A stretch of DNA of 64,000 bases from Aureliella helgolandensis. Its GTDB lineage: Bacteria > Planctomycetota > Planctomycetia > Pirellulales > Pirellulaceae. The first letter of the stretch is position 1; the number at the start of each line of letters is the position of its first letter. The position numbers and the translations under genes are program-made. The DNA lies in contig NZ_CP036298.1 of the NCBI RefSeq assembly GCF_007752135.1, forward strand, positions 4,464,001 through 4,528,000. The letters run 5' to 3'. Shown in pieces: positions 45,637 to 55,720 of the stretch. The notes below the pieces were generated by a model that was not told the origin of the DNA, ran no database searches, and worked only from the letters and a program-made list of their open reading frames with translations.

Positions 45637-47040
45637 ATGAAACTCAACTCAATCCTGCCAACAGCACTCGCCATTTTGACGTTGTTCACCAACATCTCCT
45701 CTGCCGAGGAAGCTTTGCAGCCATGGCAGGACAATCCGTGGTACTGGAGTTTCCATGGAAACCCCGTGTTACTGTTGGGCGGCAGTGATGATGACAACCT
45801 GTTTCAGTGGCCCGAGGAGCAGCTTTTGCCGCAGCTGGACCGACTGGCGGAAGCGGGTGGCAATGTCATCCGCAACACAATGAGCGACCGGAAGGACAAA
45901 GACTTCGAGCTGTATCCCTTTAAGCAACTCGACGACGGCAAGTACGATCTCAATCAATGGAACGACCGATACTGGGCTCGCTTCGAACGGATGCTGACCG
46001 AGACGGCCAAACGCAATATCGCCGTGCAAATCGAAATTTGGGACCGCTTTGACTTTTACGATCAAGAAGGTGCCGCTCGCTGGCAGATTCATCCGTACAA
46101 CCCACGTAACAACGTAAATTATACGTACGATGAATCCGCATTCGCCAAGCGGTATCCGGACCACCCTGGAGCCAACAAGCAGCCATTCTTCTTTACAACT
46201 CCCAAGCAACGAAACAACGTTGTTGTCTTACAGTATCAGCAACGATTCGTTGACAAGCTGCTGGACCATTCGCTGAAGTTTGGTCATGTGCTGTATTGCA
46301 TGGACAACGAAACCAATGGCGAGGAGGAATGGGGCCGCTACTGGGCTCAGTTTGTCAAACAACGAGCTGGCAAAGAGAACAAGACAGTTTATGTCACCGA
46401 GATGTGGGATGACTGGAATCTCGCAGATGAGGAGCACAAGCGAACCTTTGATCATCCCGAACTGTATGACTTCGTCGATGTCTCGCAAAACAACCACAAC
46501 AAAGGCCAGAAGCATTGGGACAATTTCCTGCATGTACGGAAATACCTGGCAGGCCAGCCACGTCCGATGAACACGACAAAGACGTACGGAGCGACCGGTA
46601 ACAAATTCGGCCACAACGATCAGGATGCTATCGAACGCTTCTGGCGACACCTGCTGGCCGGAGCAGCCTCTGTTCGTTTTCACCGACCGGAATCTGGGCT
46701 GGGCCTAAATGACAAAGCGGTTGCCTGCATCAAAGCGGCCCGAAAACTGGAGTCCTTGATTCCGCTATGGTCCGTCGAACCCGCCTCCGACTTGCTTTCT
46801 CAGCGGGAAGCGAACGAAGCGTATGTTGCGGCTGACAACGGGGGATCGTGTGCCGTGTATTTTCCCGCTGGTGGCGAAGTTGAACTCGACATGACGGCGA
46901 CCCAAGGTCCGCTAACGGTTCACTGGATCAACATCAACACCGGCGAATCCGGCGCACAGGAAATAATCACCGGCGGCGGCAGTGTCACGCTTTCATCGCC
47001 CGGTTCCGACAACTGGGTCGCCGCCATCGTTTCTCAGTGA
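45637..47040 (+). CDS. Secreted TIM-barrel glycoside hydrolase-like protein (apiosidase/DUF4038-like)
   Basis: 467 residues from the ATG at 45637, where a signal peptide (M-K-L-N-S-I-L-P to S-S-A-E) starts. An upstream in-frame ATG at 45580 overlaps the lyase stop and could add 19 residues. The barrel has candidate acid/base and nucleophile glutamates in M-D-N-E-T-N-G-E-E and Y-V-T-E-M-W-D-D-W, as in GH5-like/apiosidase families. A C-terminal beta-sandwich (about 380-467) may be a collagen-binding-like or carbohydrate-binding module. It is probably co-transcribed with the lyase. Exact family is uncertain. Confidence 0.75.
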   Translation: MKLNSILPTALAILTLFTNISSAEEALQPWQDNPWYWSFHGNPVLLLGGSDDDNLFQWPEEQLLPQLDRLAEAGGNVIRNTMSDRKDKDFELYPFKQLDDGKYDLNQWNDRYWARFERMLTETAKRNIAVQIEIWDRFDFYDQEGAARWQIHPYNPRNNVNYTYDESAFAKRYPDHPGANKQPFFFTTPKQRNNVVVLQYQQRFVDKLLDHSLKFGHVLYCMDNETNGEEEWGRYWAQFVKQRAGKENKTVYVTEMWDDWNLADEEHKRTFDHPELYDFVDVSQNNHNKGQKHWDNFLHVRKYLAGQPRPMNTTKTYGATGNKFGHNDQDAIERFWRHLLAGAASVRFHRPESGLGLNDKAVACIKAARKLESLIPLWSVEPASDLLSQREANEAYVAADNGGSCAVYFPAGGEVELDMTATQGPLTVHWININTGESGAQEIITGGGSVTLSSPGSDNWVAAIVSQ

Positions 47041-47132
47041 GAGACTCCGCCCTTGCTGCTGGCAAGGCTTCGTTCATGTCTTGTCCTGTGCGGCAACCGA
47101 TTTCAATTCACCCTACAGTTTCAGGTTTGGCT

Positions 47133-48575
47133 ATGACGTTGCGAATCAATCTTCTTCTCGGCCTGACATGCTTTGCTGCGTCGATCGCGGTTTCGGCGCA
47201 GGGCGAGACGGCTCCAATTTCCTTGCACCCCGGGAATTAGCATTATTTCCAATGGCGCAGCAAGCCCACCATTCTGGTGACGTCGGGCGATCATTATGGG
47301 GAGTTGCTGAATCTGAACTTTGACTACGTGCAGTACTTCGATGAATTGAAAGCTCATGGCTTGAATCACACACGCGTTTTCGCGGGTACCTATCGTGAAA
47401 ATGTTGGCGCGTTAGGAATTACCGAAAATGTGCTTGCGCCGAAGCCAGGGCGTTGCATCAGTCCGTGAGCCCCCAGCCGCGAACCGGGGTGCGCCGCAGA
47501 CGCTAATCCTTTTGATTTGACGAAATGGGATCCAGCGTGGTTCGAGCGAGTGAAAGACTTATAAACGCAGGCGGGCGATCGTGGCATCGTGGTGGAGCTC
47601 ACACTGTTTTGCCCGATGTACGACGATCAGACATGGGACTTCTGCCCGATGAACGCAGTCAACGGCATCGGCGAGGTGCCACGCGGAGAAGCCTTCACCA
47701 TGAAACACAACGACCTTCTGGACATTCAGATCGCAACCACGCAGAGAATTGTGCAGGAACTCAAAGAGTTCGACAATCTGTACTGCGAAATCTGCAACGA
47801 ACCTTACTTCGGCGGTGTCACCATGGAATGGCAGCATCGCATCGTCGACGCGATCGTGGACACGGAAAAAGATTTAGCTCAGCATCATCTGATTTCAATG
47901 AACATCGCCAACGGTCGCAGCACCGTGAAGGATCCTCATCCGGCCGTTTCCACCGTCAATTTTCATTACTGCGTGCCTCCTGATACGGTCGCGATGAACG
48001 ACGGCTTGAACAAGGTGATCGGTGAAAATGAAACCGTTTCCGTGGTTCAGCCGACGTGTTGTACCGTACGGAGGCCTGGGATTTCCTGCTTGCTGGCGGA
48101 GCTCTGTACAATAACCTTGACTACTCCTTCACCGCGAAACACCCAACCGGAACATTGCGGGACTACAAGTTGCCTGGGGGCGGCAGCGTTGAACTGAGAC
48201 AACAACTAGGGATCCTCAAAGGCTTCCTGGATGGCTTTGATTTCATCCGCAAGAAGCCCCGACGTGTCTGTTTTTCGCGCTGTAGAGCCGAAACTCACGA
48301 CCTAGGCGATTGCGGAACCGGGCAGCGCGTACGCCATGAACTTTCACGTTCCGCTTCCCAGCAAGCCCCAACATCTGCAGTCGCTGTTGAGGGAAGACGT
48401 CGAAGCCTTGGCGACGCTCAATCTGCCTGCCGGTAAATGGCGAGCAGAATGGTTAAACACGAAAACCGGGGAGAAAACCAAGCACGAATCGTTTCAACAT
48501 GCAGGTGGTGGCAGTCAAGTCAAATCGCCGAAATTCTACAACGACATCGCACTACGGCTGACAAGGCAAGACTGA
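47133..48575 (+). pseudogene. Glycosidase pseudogene (multiple nonsense and frameshift lesions)
   Basis: From the ATG at 47133 a signal peptide and then a recognisable secreted TIM-barrel protein can be followed to 48575 if lesions are ignored. In-frame stops lie at 47238-47240, 47466-47468, 47562-47564 and 48303-48305. A one-base loss is inferred near 48035 and a one-base gain near 48256, each restoring family sequence in the next frame. Recognisable motifs include I-C-N-E-P-Y-F-G-G-V and W-D-F-L-L-A-G-G. The C-terminal piece (from 48336) still ends with a proper stop. The gene is dead unless the sequence contains errors. Confidence 0.88.
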
Positions 48576-48635
48576 CCACATTCCATTTCCCTGTGACCTT
48601 CGCCCCGCAACCTGATAAAGACAAACAGACTTGGT

Positions 48636-49901
48636 ATGAAAAAACATTCGATTCATCGCCGTCAATTCATCGCCAACCAAGCGGCCCTTGCCCTCGCGGC
48701 GTATGGAAGTCCTTCTTTGGCCGCGGCAGCCGCCGAACCTTCGATTCCCGTTCGCGCGATTACGCGGGGACCGAAGCATCATTGGTTTGGGTATTATGAC
48801 AAACTGCAGTTTGACCCGACCAACCGATTCGTTTTGGGGATGCAGGTCGACTTTGAGCATCGTTCGCCGACCGTCAACGACACGATCAAGATTGGGATGG
48901 TCGATCTTCAGGATGATGACCGCTGGATCGAACTAGGCGAAAGCAAAGCTTGGGGATGGCAACAAGGCTGCATGTTGCAGTGGATCCCCGGTTCCGATTC
49001 TGAAATCATTTGGAACGACCGCATCGGAGACCGTTTTGTCGCCCGCATCATGGATGTTAAGACGCGGGAAACGCGGATCATTCCGCACGCGATCTACACC
49101 GTCAGCCCGAATGGAAAGGAAGCGGTTACCGCCGATTTTCGCCGCATCAACGATGTGCGTCCCGGCTACGGTTACGTAGGCCTGCCCGATCCCTATGCCG
49201 ATGACTTGGTACCCAACGACTCGGGGATCGTTCGCATCGACTTAACCACGGGCGAGGGAATACCGATTCTCTCGATTGCGGACGTGGCTCGCACCGGGTC
49301 CATTCCGAATGAACAATTTGGCATCAAGCACTATTTCAATCATCTCCTGTACAATCCCGATGGCTCGCGGTTCGTTGTCCTGCACCGTTGGCGTTATCCC
49401 AACGGATCACGGCTCACGCGAATCGTCACCGCAACCCGCGACGGTGAGGATGTTCGTATCGTTTGCGACAACGGCTACGCATCGCATTTCATCTGGCGAG
49501 ACAATAGACACCTATTGTCTCAATCCCGCCATTTTGATGGCAACGAAGGTTGGGGGAACTTTCTGTTCGAAGACGTCGATGGCGGCGGCGATGTTCACGA
49601 GATCGGTCGAGGCGTACTCAATTACGCCGGACATCTCAGCTATCTGCCTGGCAACAAGTGGATCCTCAACGACACTTATCCGACCGGCAAAACGCGGATG
49701 CAAACTCCGCACCTCTACGAGATTTCCTCCGGCCGTCGCATCGATCTTGGCCATTTCCCTTTGCCGCCGATTTACACTGGTGAATGGCGTGTCGATACGC
49801 ACCCTCGACTGTCGCGAGATGGAAAACTGGTTTGCATCGATTCGCCTCACGAAGATCAAGGACGTCAATTGCATTTGATCGATATCGATGGGTTGACTTA
49901 A
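48636..49901 (+). CDS. Tat-exported beta-propeller protein (oligogalacturonate-lyase/TolB-like)
   Basis: 421 residues with a twin-arginine-type N terminus (H-R-R-Q-F-I-A-N-Q) and hydrophobic core. The rest is built from repeating beta-propeller blades with recurrent motifs such as D-G-S-R-F-V-V-L-H-R and H-P-R-L-S-R-D-G-K-L-V. Relatives include TolB-like domains and oligogalacturonate lyases (PL22); a blade contains F-N-H-L-L-Y-N-P-D-G. A lyase function would fit the neighbouring heparinase-like gene but is not proven. It starts 60 bases after the pseudogene end. Confidence 0.72.
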   Translation: MKKHSIHRRQFIANQAALALAAYGSPSLAAAAAEPSIPVRAITRGPKHHWFGYYDKLQFDPTNRFVLGMQVDFEHRSPTVNDTIKIGMVDLQDDDRWIELGESKAWGWQQGCMLQWIPGSDSEIIWNDRIGDRFVARIMDVKTRETRIIPHAIYTVSPNGKEAVTADFRRINDVRPGYGYVGLPDPYADDLVPNDSGIVRIDLTTGEGIPILSIADVARTGSIPNEQFGIKHYFNHLLYNPDGSRFVVLHRWRYPNGSRLTRIVTATRDGEDVRIVCDNGYASHFIWRDNRHLLSQSRHFDGNEGWGNFLFEDVDGGGDVHEIGRGVLNYAGHLSYLPGNKWILNDTYPTGKTRMQTPHLYEISSGRRIDLGHFPLPPIYTGEWRVDTHPRLSRDGKLVCIDSPHEDQGRQLHLIDIDGLT

Positions 49902-50593
49902 AACTGTCTGCACACCATGGCGGGCAATTCGGGACGTTGACTGGTCGGTGAGTGCGGGCTTGTCGCGTGCCCGCTCAGGCAGGGGATCTGGGTTTGATCG
50001 GCGATCGCTTTTGTTATTGTCACGGGGTTGCGATGGATTGCCGCCTTTCGCTCCGTGACGTGGCCCCGCTAACGCGGTATTTTTAAAGAAAACCTAGCCC
50101 CCACGCCCTCAAGACAAGCATCCCAAATGTTAGACTTGGCATTGAATCGGCGGCTTGTCTTCCAGCTCAATCGACTACGACCCAACGGCTTAATTCTGGG
50201 GAGAGCGGGTCCAGAGAGAGTATGGGAGAGACGCAGGCTCGAAATGCTGAGTGCCAATGGGGCGATGCGGCTTAAAAGTCGCCTTGTAAAATCTGCCCCT
50301 CTCCCCCAGCCTGACCTGTGGAGGTTTCGCATCGCGAACTAACGTTCGGCGTCGGTTTTGTAATCAGCGTCATTGTGCAGCTCGTGCGATGGGAATGTCG
50401 TGATGCTACCGATTGCGAAGCAGCAAGTTGCGGCAACGCAGCCAGGGTGGGTGACGAAAAGGTGGCAAGACTCATTAATGCGATGCTGAAGCGGTTTGAG
50501 TGGCTTCCATTTTAATTTTCACTACAGAGAAGTACGTATCCAGCAGAGTTCCACCACCGAACTCATCCGCAGAGAGTCCTGACACTTGTTCTT
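49902..50593. other. Gene-less stretch before repeat copy C
   Basis: About 690 bases with no convincing gene. The short frames present have no ribosome binding site or recognised product. Confidence 0.45.
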
Positions 50594-51120
50594 CCCCCGG
50601 CTCTTCCGGGCCATAACCGCTCCTGCTACTTGCAATTCCACTCCAACTTTTGCCTCGAAGCCCAGCTACGGAGTAGCGACAGCATCTAGCCTGGGGTGAG
50701 CGAATACGAGTTCCACGAGTTCACGCGTAACCCCAGGTTGTGAATCGATTGAGAAAGTGCCCGAGTAGTAGAGCAATTGAGGCAATTCAAGTTTGCCGAG
50801 GTCGCAAGCAGGTAGCGATACGTTCAACATTCGCAATTCTATTGGAATGAAGAGGGAGCTCTGCATGGGAACGATGAACAGCTTCTGTGAGGTTGGAATG
50901 CCGCCATGACGTCGCAGATCCTCTTGCGCATTGGACCTCGCAGGGAAATCACGAAACACTGACCAGCTTCGGAGCCTAAAACTTGTCCATGCAACTGGAA
51001 AACGCTAAGCACCTCCATGGATAGTTTCACCGCCGGTTGCAGCCGAAATAGAGTTGCAAGATGCCAAGGTCAGAATTCTCACCATGGTAGCCCCTATTTC
51101 AACAATCACTGAGACGCTTC
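50594..51120. repeat. 530-bp repeat, copy C
   Basis: Third copy of the 530-bp unit, same orientation as A and B, offset by 9283-9284 bases from copy A (one indel). It carries the same inverted pair CCTGGGGT (50690-50697) and ACCCCAGG (50730-50737), but the left-end hairpin is imperfect. It is more divergent than A and B are from each other, by eye. Confidence 0.9.
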
Positions 51121-51258
51121 CCCTCTGCTTCCCAAGTCGCCATTTCCTCAGTCCGACGTGCACCTCCAATTACCACGCCTCCCACAACACCCTACCAAGG
51201 AAGTGGTGTGCCCCCAGCACACCACAACACCCCCAACACACTACCCGCACAGACCAAT
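51121..51258. other. Extra segment between copy C and the tail repeat
   Basis: About 140 bases absent from the left flank, where copy B joins the tail directly. It includes an additional partial copy of the tail's end (C-T-A-C-C-A-A-G-G-A-A-G-T-G-G-T-G-T-G) near 51191-51215. Confidence 0.6.
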
Positions 51259-51474
51259 ATCACTCGCCCCCCTGAACCTTCCCCAGTCCCAGGATAGATA
51301 ACCGCGAAAGACGCCAAATATGCGAAAAGAAAAAGTAGCCGTTCACGACCTTCCTTATCCACTTACAATTTCAACCATTGCTTCAGGTTGGAGTGTAAGT
51401 TGCAGACAACCGTGAACGGTTATCCCCACACACAACACCCTACCAAGGAAGTGGTGTGCCCCCAACACACCTTT
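51259..51474. repeat. Tail repeat, right copy
   Basis: Near-identical direct copy of 42368-42582, including the inverted pair CCGTTCACG (51339-51347) and CGTGAACGG (51411-51419). It marks the right border of the repeat-flanked block. Confidence 0.9.
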
Positions 51475-51555
51475 TGATTTTGCGGAATTGATCAGCGGAG
51501 ATTTCGTAAATCGTCATTCTCTAAATGATCCACATGCTAATTGTATTTGACTATC

Positions 51556-52665
51556 TTAGCGGTCGGCTTTCAGCGTACCGATCAGCGCTCGCAGCTGCTC
51601 CTGCTCTTCAGCACTTGCCTCGGGCAGGGCCGCGTCGTGCATTCCGGGCAATAGCAACTCCCAGACGAGGCTCAATTGCCCCTGAAGATCGCGTGCGTTG
51701 GCCGTCATTACAACCACTGCATCTTCGTCGGGCAGGACCACGCAAAATTGCCCGTTCATCCCGTCACCACGGAAGGCGTTGTGCCGACAGCGCCAGAACT
51801 GGAAACCGTACCCTTGATCCCAATCCCGACTCGGATCACTACCGTTGGAAACCTGCTTGGAGGTGGCTTGGGCAATCCACTGTGCTGGAACAATTTGCTC
51901 GCCCTCCCACTGCCCATGCTGCAAGTAGAGTTGTCCAAATTTGGCAAGGTCTTCGGTTTTTAAAAAGAGCCCGTAGCCGCCAATTGAGATCCCTTGCGGG
52001 CTAGCGTCCCAACGTGGTGCGGATATCCCCAAGGGATCAAACAATCGTGGTTGCAAGTACTCGAGCACCGTTTGTCCGGTAACCTTCTGTACAATTGCTG
52101 AGAGCATGTAAGTCGCAGGGGTGTTGTACTGAAAGTGGGTACCGGGCTTGTGGGGGACTTCATGCTCCAGAAAACTCTTCGTCCACGGTTCTTCTTTCGT
52201 CAACTTCACCTCTGCCTGATGACCGGCTGTCATGGTGAGCAGATCGCGGACTCGCATCGACTTGAGATTCGCCGAGGGTTCCGCCGGACTCTCATCGGGA
52301 AAGAAGGAGAGCACTAAATCGTCGACGCTCAACTTGCCTTCGGCAACGGCCAGCCCGACTGCAGTAGAAGTAAAGCTCTTGCTCAACGACCACAGCACGT
52401 GTGGCTTGTCGGCGGACTCGGGTGCCCACCACGCCTCGGCCACCACCTGGCCATGCCGCACCAGCATCATGCTATGGAGCGATTGGACTTCCTGATCTGC
52501 CCGCTCGATGAACTCGCGAATCGCCTTGGTAGAGACTCCCTGTGATTCGGGCGTGCTACGTGGCAGGGAGGCGGCTGCAGCAATCTCAGACTGCGCGGCG
52601 AGGGGCGCGAGGGGAATAACGACCGTTAAAGCGACCAGTAAGCAATAAAGTGTTTTCAGCGGCAC
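51556..52665 (-). CDS. Serine beta-lactamase-like hydrolase
   Basis: 369 residues from a GTG (52663-52665). A signal peptide (about 1-25) is followed by the class C beta-lactamase/PBP fold with S-L-S-K at about 93-96, Y-N-T at about 200 and, in place of H-T-G/K-T-G, a G-D-G-M-N-G-Q segment typical of an esterase-like subgroup. It is one of three serine hydrolases of this fold in the window. It lies directly outside the right repeat and is transcribed towards it. Substrate unknown. Confidence 0.87.
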   Translation of the reverse strand: MPLKTLYCLLVALTVVIPLAPLAAQSEIAAAASLPRSTPESQGVSTKAIREFIERADQEVQSLHSMMLVRHGQVVAEAWWAPESADKPHVLWSLSKSFTSTAVGLAVAEGKLSVDDLVLSFFPDESPAEPSANLKSMRVRDLLTMTAGHQAEVKLTKEEPWTKSFLEHEVPHKPGTHFQYNTPATYMLSAIVQKVTGQTVLEYLQPRLFDPLGISAPRWDASPQGISIGGYGLFLKTEDLAKFGQLYLQHGQWEGEQIVPAQWIAQATSKQVSNGSDPSRDWDQGYGFQFWRCRHNAFRGDGMNGQFCVVLPDEDAVVVMTANARDLQGQLSLVWELLLPGMHDAALPEASAEEQEQLRALIGTLKADR

Positions 52666-52826
52666 GGCTAAGTCCTAATTCATTGGAGGGGACGTGTCTG
52701 GAGAAACCGACTCATGGTTTGCGTCTTTAGAAATAGTATAGATTCTGCTGCTGCCGGAAGGACCACAGCACCGCGTATTCTCCTGCCCCGCCCGCAGGGC
52801 ACTCGGCACTCGGCACTCGTTGAACC

Positions 52827-53678
52827 TCAGGTTGCAACAATCCGATGAAAATGTAGTTTGACTTCGCGAGCAACCACGCGGCGCACTCCCTCAACCAAAC
52901 AACGGGGCTCATTGACCTCTTGACCTTGCTGGATAATCGCGTCGAGCTTTGTACCGGGTGGTACGGAAAAAGTCGATTGATTGATCGTTTGATTTCCCGC
53001 ATCCAACTCAGGCACGATGAAGTGGCAGGTGGCTCCAAAGGTCAACATGCGGGCGGCGTAGGCATCGTGATAGGGCCGGAATCCAGGAAAGCTAGGCAGG
53101 AGTCCATGATGCAGATTGATAATCCGTCCGCCAGCGAATTTCCAACAAGTGTCGGGCGGCAAGACCCGCATGTAACGGGCTAGAATCACGTAGTCCACCG
53201 CGTACTCGTCCAGCAACTCGACAAACGCGGCTTCATTGGCGGCCCCATCTGCCTGGCCGATATTGTGCCAAGGGACACCAAATTCCTCCGCCAGTTTGGC
53301 GCATTTCTGACGATTCCCCAACATGACCGTCGCCTCAGCATCAATCACCCCATCGGCGATGGCTTGGAGCATCGCGCGTGGCGTCGACTCTTGATAGGTA
53401 GTGCAGATCGCCAGTCGAGCCTTTCGATTGGGCGGCGTGGGAGTCCAGACTCGAACTGACAGCTCCTTTTCAGCGCCGATGTCGAGCATCTTGCTGCGAA
53501 TACTGTCCCAGCGGGAAGCATCGATCTTGAGCCGGCACATCATCGCGAAAACGGCCGCTTCATCGTGATCGTACATTTGAATCTCGGCGATGCTCGCCCC
53601 CTGCGCCGTCGCTTCGTGAATAATGGGGTCTGCCAAACCGGCGTGATCCGGGCCAACTGCCGTAACAACGATCTCCAT
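52827..53678 (-). CDS. purU: Formyltetrahydrofolate deformylase
   Basis: 283 residues: an N-terminal ACT domain (about 1-80) and a C-terminal formyl-transferase/hydrolase domain (about 85-280). The hydrolase triad residues are Asn188 and His190 in I-N-L-H-H and Asp226 in E-L-D-A-G. The R-P-Y-H and G-A-T-C-H-F segments match PurU, which hydrolyses 10-formyl-THF to THF and formate for one-carbon balance. Length fits the family. It is divergent from the Cys-cluster gene. No downstream partner on this strand is obvious. Confidence 0.9.
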   Translation of the reverse strand: MEIVVTAVGPDHAGLADPIIHEATAQGASIAEIQMYDHDEAAVFAMMCRLKIDASRWDSIRSKMLDIGAEKELSVRVWTPTPPNRKARLAICTTYQESTPRAMLQAIADGVIDAEATVMLGNRQKCAKLAEEFGVPWHNIGQADGAANEAAFVELLDEYAVDYVILARYMRVLPPDTCWKFAGGRIINLHHGLLPSFPGFRPYHDAYAARMLTFGATCHFIVPELDAGNQTINQSTFSVPPGTKLDAIIQQGQEVNEPRCLVEGVRRVVAREVKLHFHRIVAT

Positions 53679-53830
53679 GCTCTCTCCGTGAAATCTTCTG
53701 GGTCTTGGTGGTCAAACTGGTGATAAAGTGTATAAAGTTTCCCAGCTCTACGTGAGCGGTCTAGGTAAGATGCCGTATGGAAAGCTGGCTCGGTCCCTGG
53801 CCAATTTCCGCTTCTCAGAAGGACACCAGC

Positions 53831-54268
53831 ATGATTACCGAACGCATGTCGCGGGAACGACTTCCCACCGGCCAAAGCTTGTGCGAGTATTGCACCGCCA
53901 AGTGCTGCCGCTATTTTGCATTGCCCATCGATACACCCGATTGCGCCAAGGACTTCGATTTCATGCGGTGGTTTCTCCTGCATGACCGCGCCAGTGTGTT
54001 CGTCGAGGACGAAAGTTGGTATTTGCTAGTCCACACAACGTGCAAACACCTGCAAGACGACCATCGCTGCGGGATCTACGACACGCGCCCCGAAATCTGC
54101 CGCGAATACACCACGGACAATTGTGAGTACGACGAGGACTCCACGTACGAAAAGTACTTCGAAACTGCCGAGCAAGTCGCTGAATACATGGAAGCGACCG
54201 TTTTGCAAGGAGAATTGCCCAGTCTGCGATCCAGCGAGCCCTCACTGTTACCCATCCTTTCCGTCTAG
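53831..54268 (+). CDS. YkgJ-family Cys-cluster protein
   Basis: About 145 residues from the ATG at 53831, preferred over a longer frame from 53777 because the conserved part begins here. The Cys pattern C18-x2-C21-x3-C25-C26, then C38, C71, C80, C90 and C98, with R-P-E-I-C-R-E-Y, matches the YkgJ (zinc or iron-chelating) family. Members are thought to bind metal or Fe-S; function is not settled. It is followed by hisS in the same orientation with about 85 bases between. Confidence 0.87.
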   Translation: MITERMSRERLPTGQSLCEYCTAKCCRYFALPIDTPDCAKDFDFMRWFLLHDRASVFVEDESWYLLVHTTCKHLQDDHRCGIYDTRPEICREYTTDNCEYDEDSTYEKYFETAEQVAEYMEATVLQGELPSLRSSEPSLLPILSV

Positions 54269-54354
54269 CTGGGCCCTGTGCGGGCTGCCTGCGCACCGCC
54301 CATGATATTCATTCCCGTCACCATTGCACCATCTCTACTTGGACCGCCGCGACC

Positions 54355-55704
54355 GTGAGCCGACGCATTCAACCCCGCACCCTTAAGGGCTTCCGCGACT
54401 TCCTGCCAGAGACCATGATGCCACGTGAGCAAATCATGGAGACCGCACGCCGCGTCTACCGGCGGTACGGCTTCAGTCCTATCGATACGCCGGTGCTCGA
54501 GTACTTGGAGATCCTAACCGGCAAGGGGAGCGAAGAAACCGACCGCCAGATGTACCGCTTCCAAGATCACGGAGGCCGGGAGGTGGGAATGCGTTTTGAT
54601 CTGACCGTGCCCCTTGCCCGCTTTGCAGCGCAACACATCCACACCTTGGGCACGCCCTTCAAACGCTACCACATCGCCCCCGTATGGCGTGGCGAAAGCC
54701 CACAAGCAGGGCGTTTTCGCGAGTTTGTCCAGTGCGATTTCGACACCATTGGGACGGAATCGGTCGTCGCCGACATCGAAACGGCGCTCGTCATTCACGA
54801 GCTGCTGCTGGAGATAGGCATTGCGAACTTTAAGATTAAGATCAACAACCGCCAAGTTTTGAGTGGACTCCTGCAGAAGCTAGAACTCTCGGACAAGACC
54901 GTGCCGGTGCTGCGATCGTTGGACAAGCTCGACAAAATTGGCCGCGATGCAGTATGCACTGAAATGCAAGCCGTCGCTGAAATCTCCGCCGAACAAGCCA
55001 ACCAAGTGCTCAAGCTCGCCGAAGTTCAGGGCAGCACCGCGCAGATTCTGACGTCCATCGAAGAATTGGTCCGAGGCAACGAGACCGGAGAACTCGGTAT
55101 CGAACGACTGCGACAGATCACACAAGCCTTAGAGCACTCGGGGGTCCCTAGCGAGCGTTACCAACTCGACGTCGCAGTAGCACGTGGACTCGATTACTAC
55201 ACCGGCGTGATCTTCGAAACCATGCTGGGAGACCTGCCCAGCATTGGCAGCATCTGCTCTGGCGGACGCTACGACAATTTGGCGGACTTGTATACCAAAC
55301 AACACTTGCCTGGTATCGGAGCATCGCTGGGCCTGGATCGGCTGTTGGCCGCCATGGAAACCCTCAAGATGATCCAGCCGGTCCGCACGCCAGCTCCCGT
55401 GCTGATTGCGTACTTCGACAAAGAACGCCTCAATGACTACCTGTTGCTCGCCAAGCTCATTCGCTCGGCCGGAATAGGCGTCGAGCTCTTCCCGGACCCC
55501 AAGAAATTGGCAGCACAGCTCAAGTACGCCGATTCGCGAGGCTTCCAAGTTGCCATCATCGCCGGCAGCCGCGAGTTGGATGCGGGGCTTGTCCAGGTTA
55601 AAGACTTAGCCAACAAGACCAGCCAAGAAATTGCATGGCGTGAATCCCCCGAAGACCTCCTCACCGCACTGCGTGACCTGACCGGCATCCGGGCCGTTAC
55701 TTGA
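54355..55704 (+). CDS. hisS: Histidine-tRNA ligase (HisRS)
   Basis: 449 residues from the GTG at 54355; the family N terminus (R-T-L-K-G-F-R-D-F-L-P) follows at once. Class II synthetase features are present: motif 2 around R-Y-H-I-A-P-V-W-R-G-E, the histidine-specific A-R-G-L-D-Y-Y-T-G, motif 3 around G-I-G-A-S-L-G-L-D-R, and a C-terminal anticodon-binding domain (about 345-445). It charges tRNA-His with histidine. Length is slightly above the usual ~420-430. It converges on the MMPL gene with 16 bases between. Confidence 0.96.
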   Translation: MSRRIQPRTLKGFRDFLPETMMPREQIMETARRVYRRYGFSPIDTPVLEYLEILTGKGSEETDRQMYRFQDHGGREVGMRFDLTVPLARFAAQHIHTLGTPFKRYHIAPVWRGESPQAGRFREFVQCDFDTIGTESVVADIETALVIHELLLEIGIANFKIKINNRQVLSGLLQKLELSDKTVPVLRSLDKLDKIGRDAVCTEMQAVAEISAEQANQVLKLAEVQGSTAQILTSIEELVRGNETGELGIERLRQITQALEHSGVPSERYQLDVAVARGLDYYTGVIFETMLGDLPSIGSICSGGRYDNLADLYTKQHLPGIGASLGLDRLLAAMETLKMIQPVRTPAPVLIAYFDKERLNDYLLLAKLIRSAGIGVELFPDPKKLAAQLKYADSRGFQVAIIAGSRELDAGLVQVKDLANKTSQEIAWRESPEDLLTALRDLTGIRAVT

Positions 55705-55720
55705 ACCGTTAAGCTCTCAA

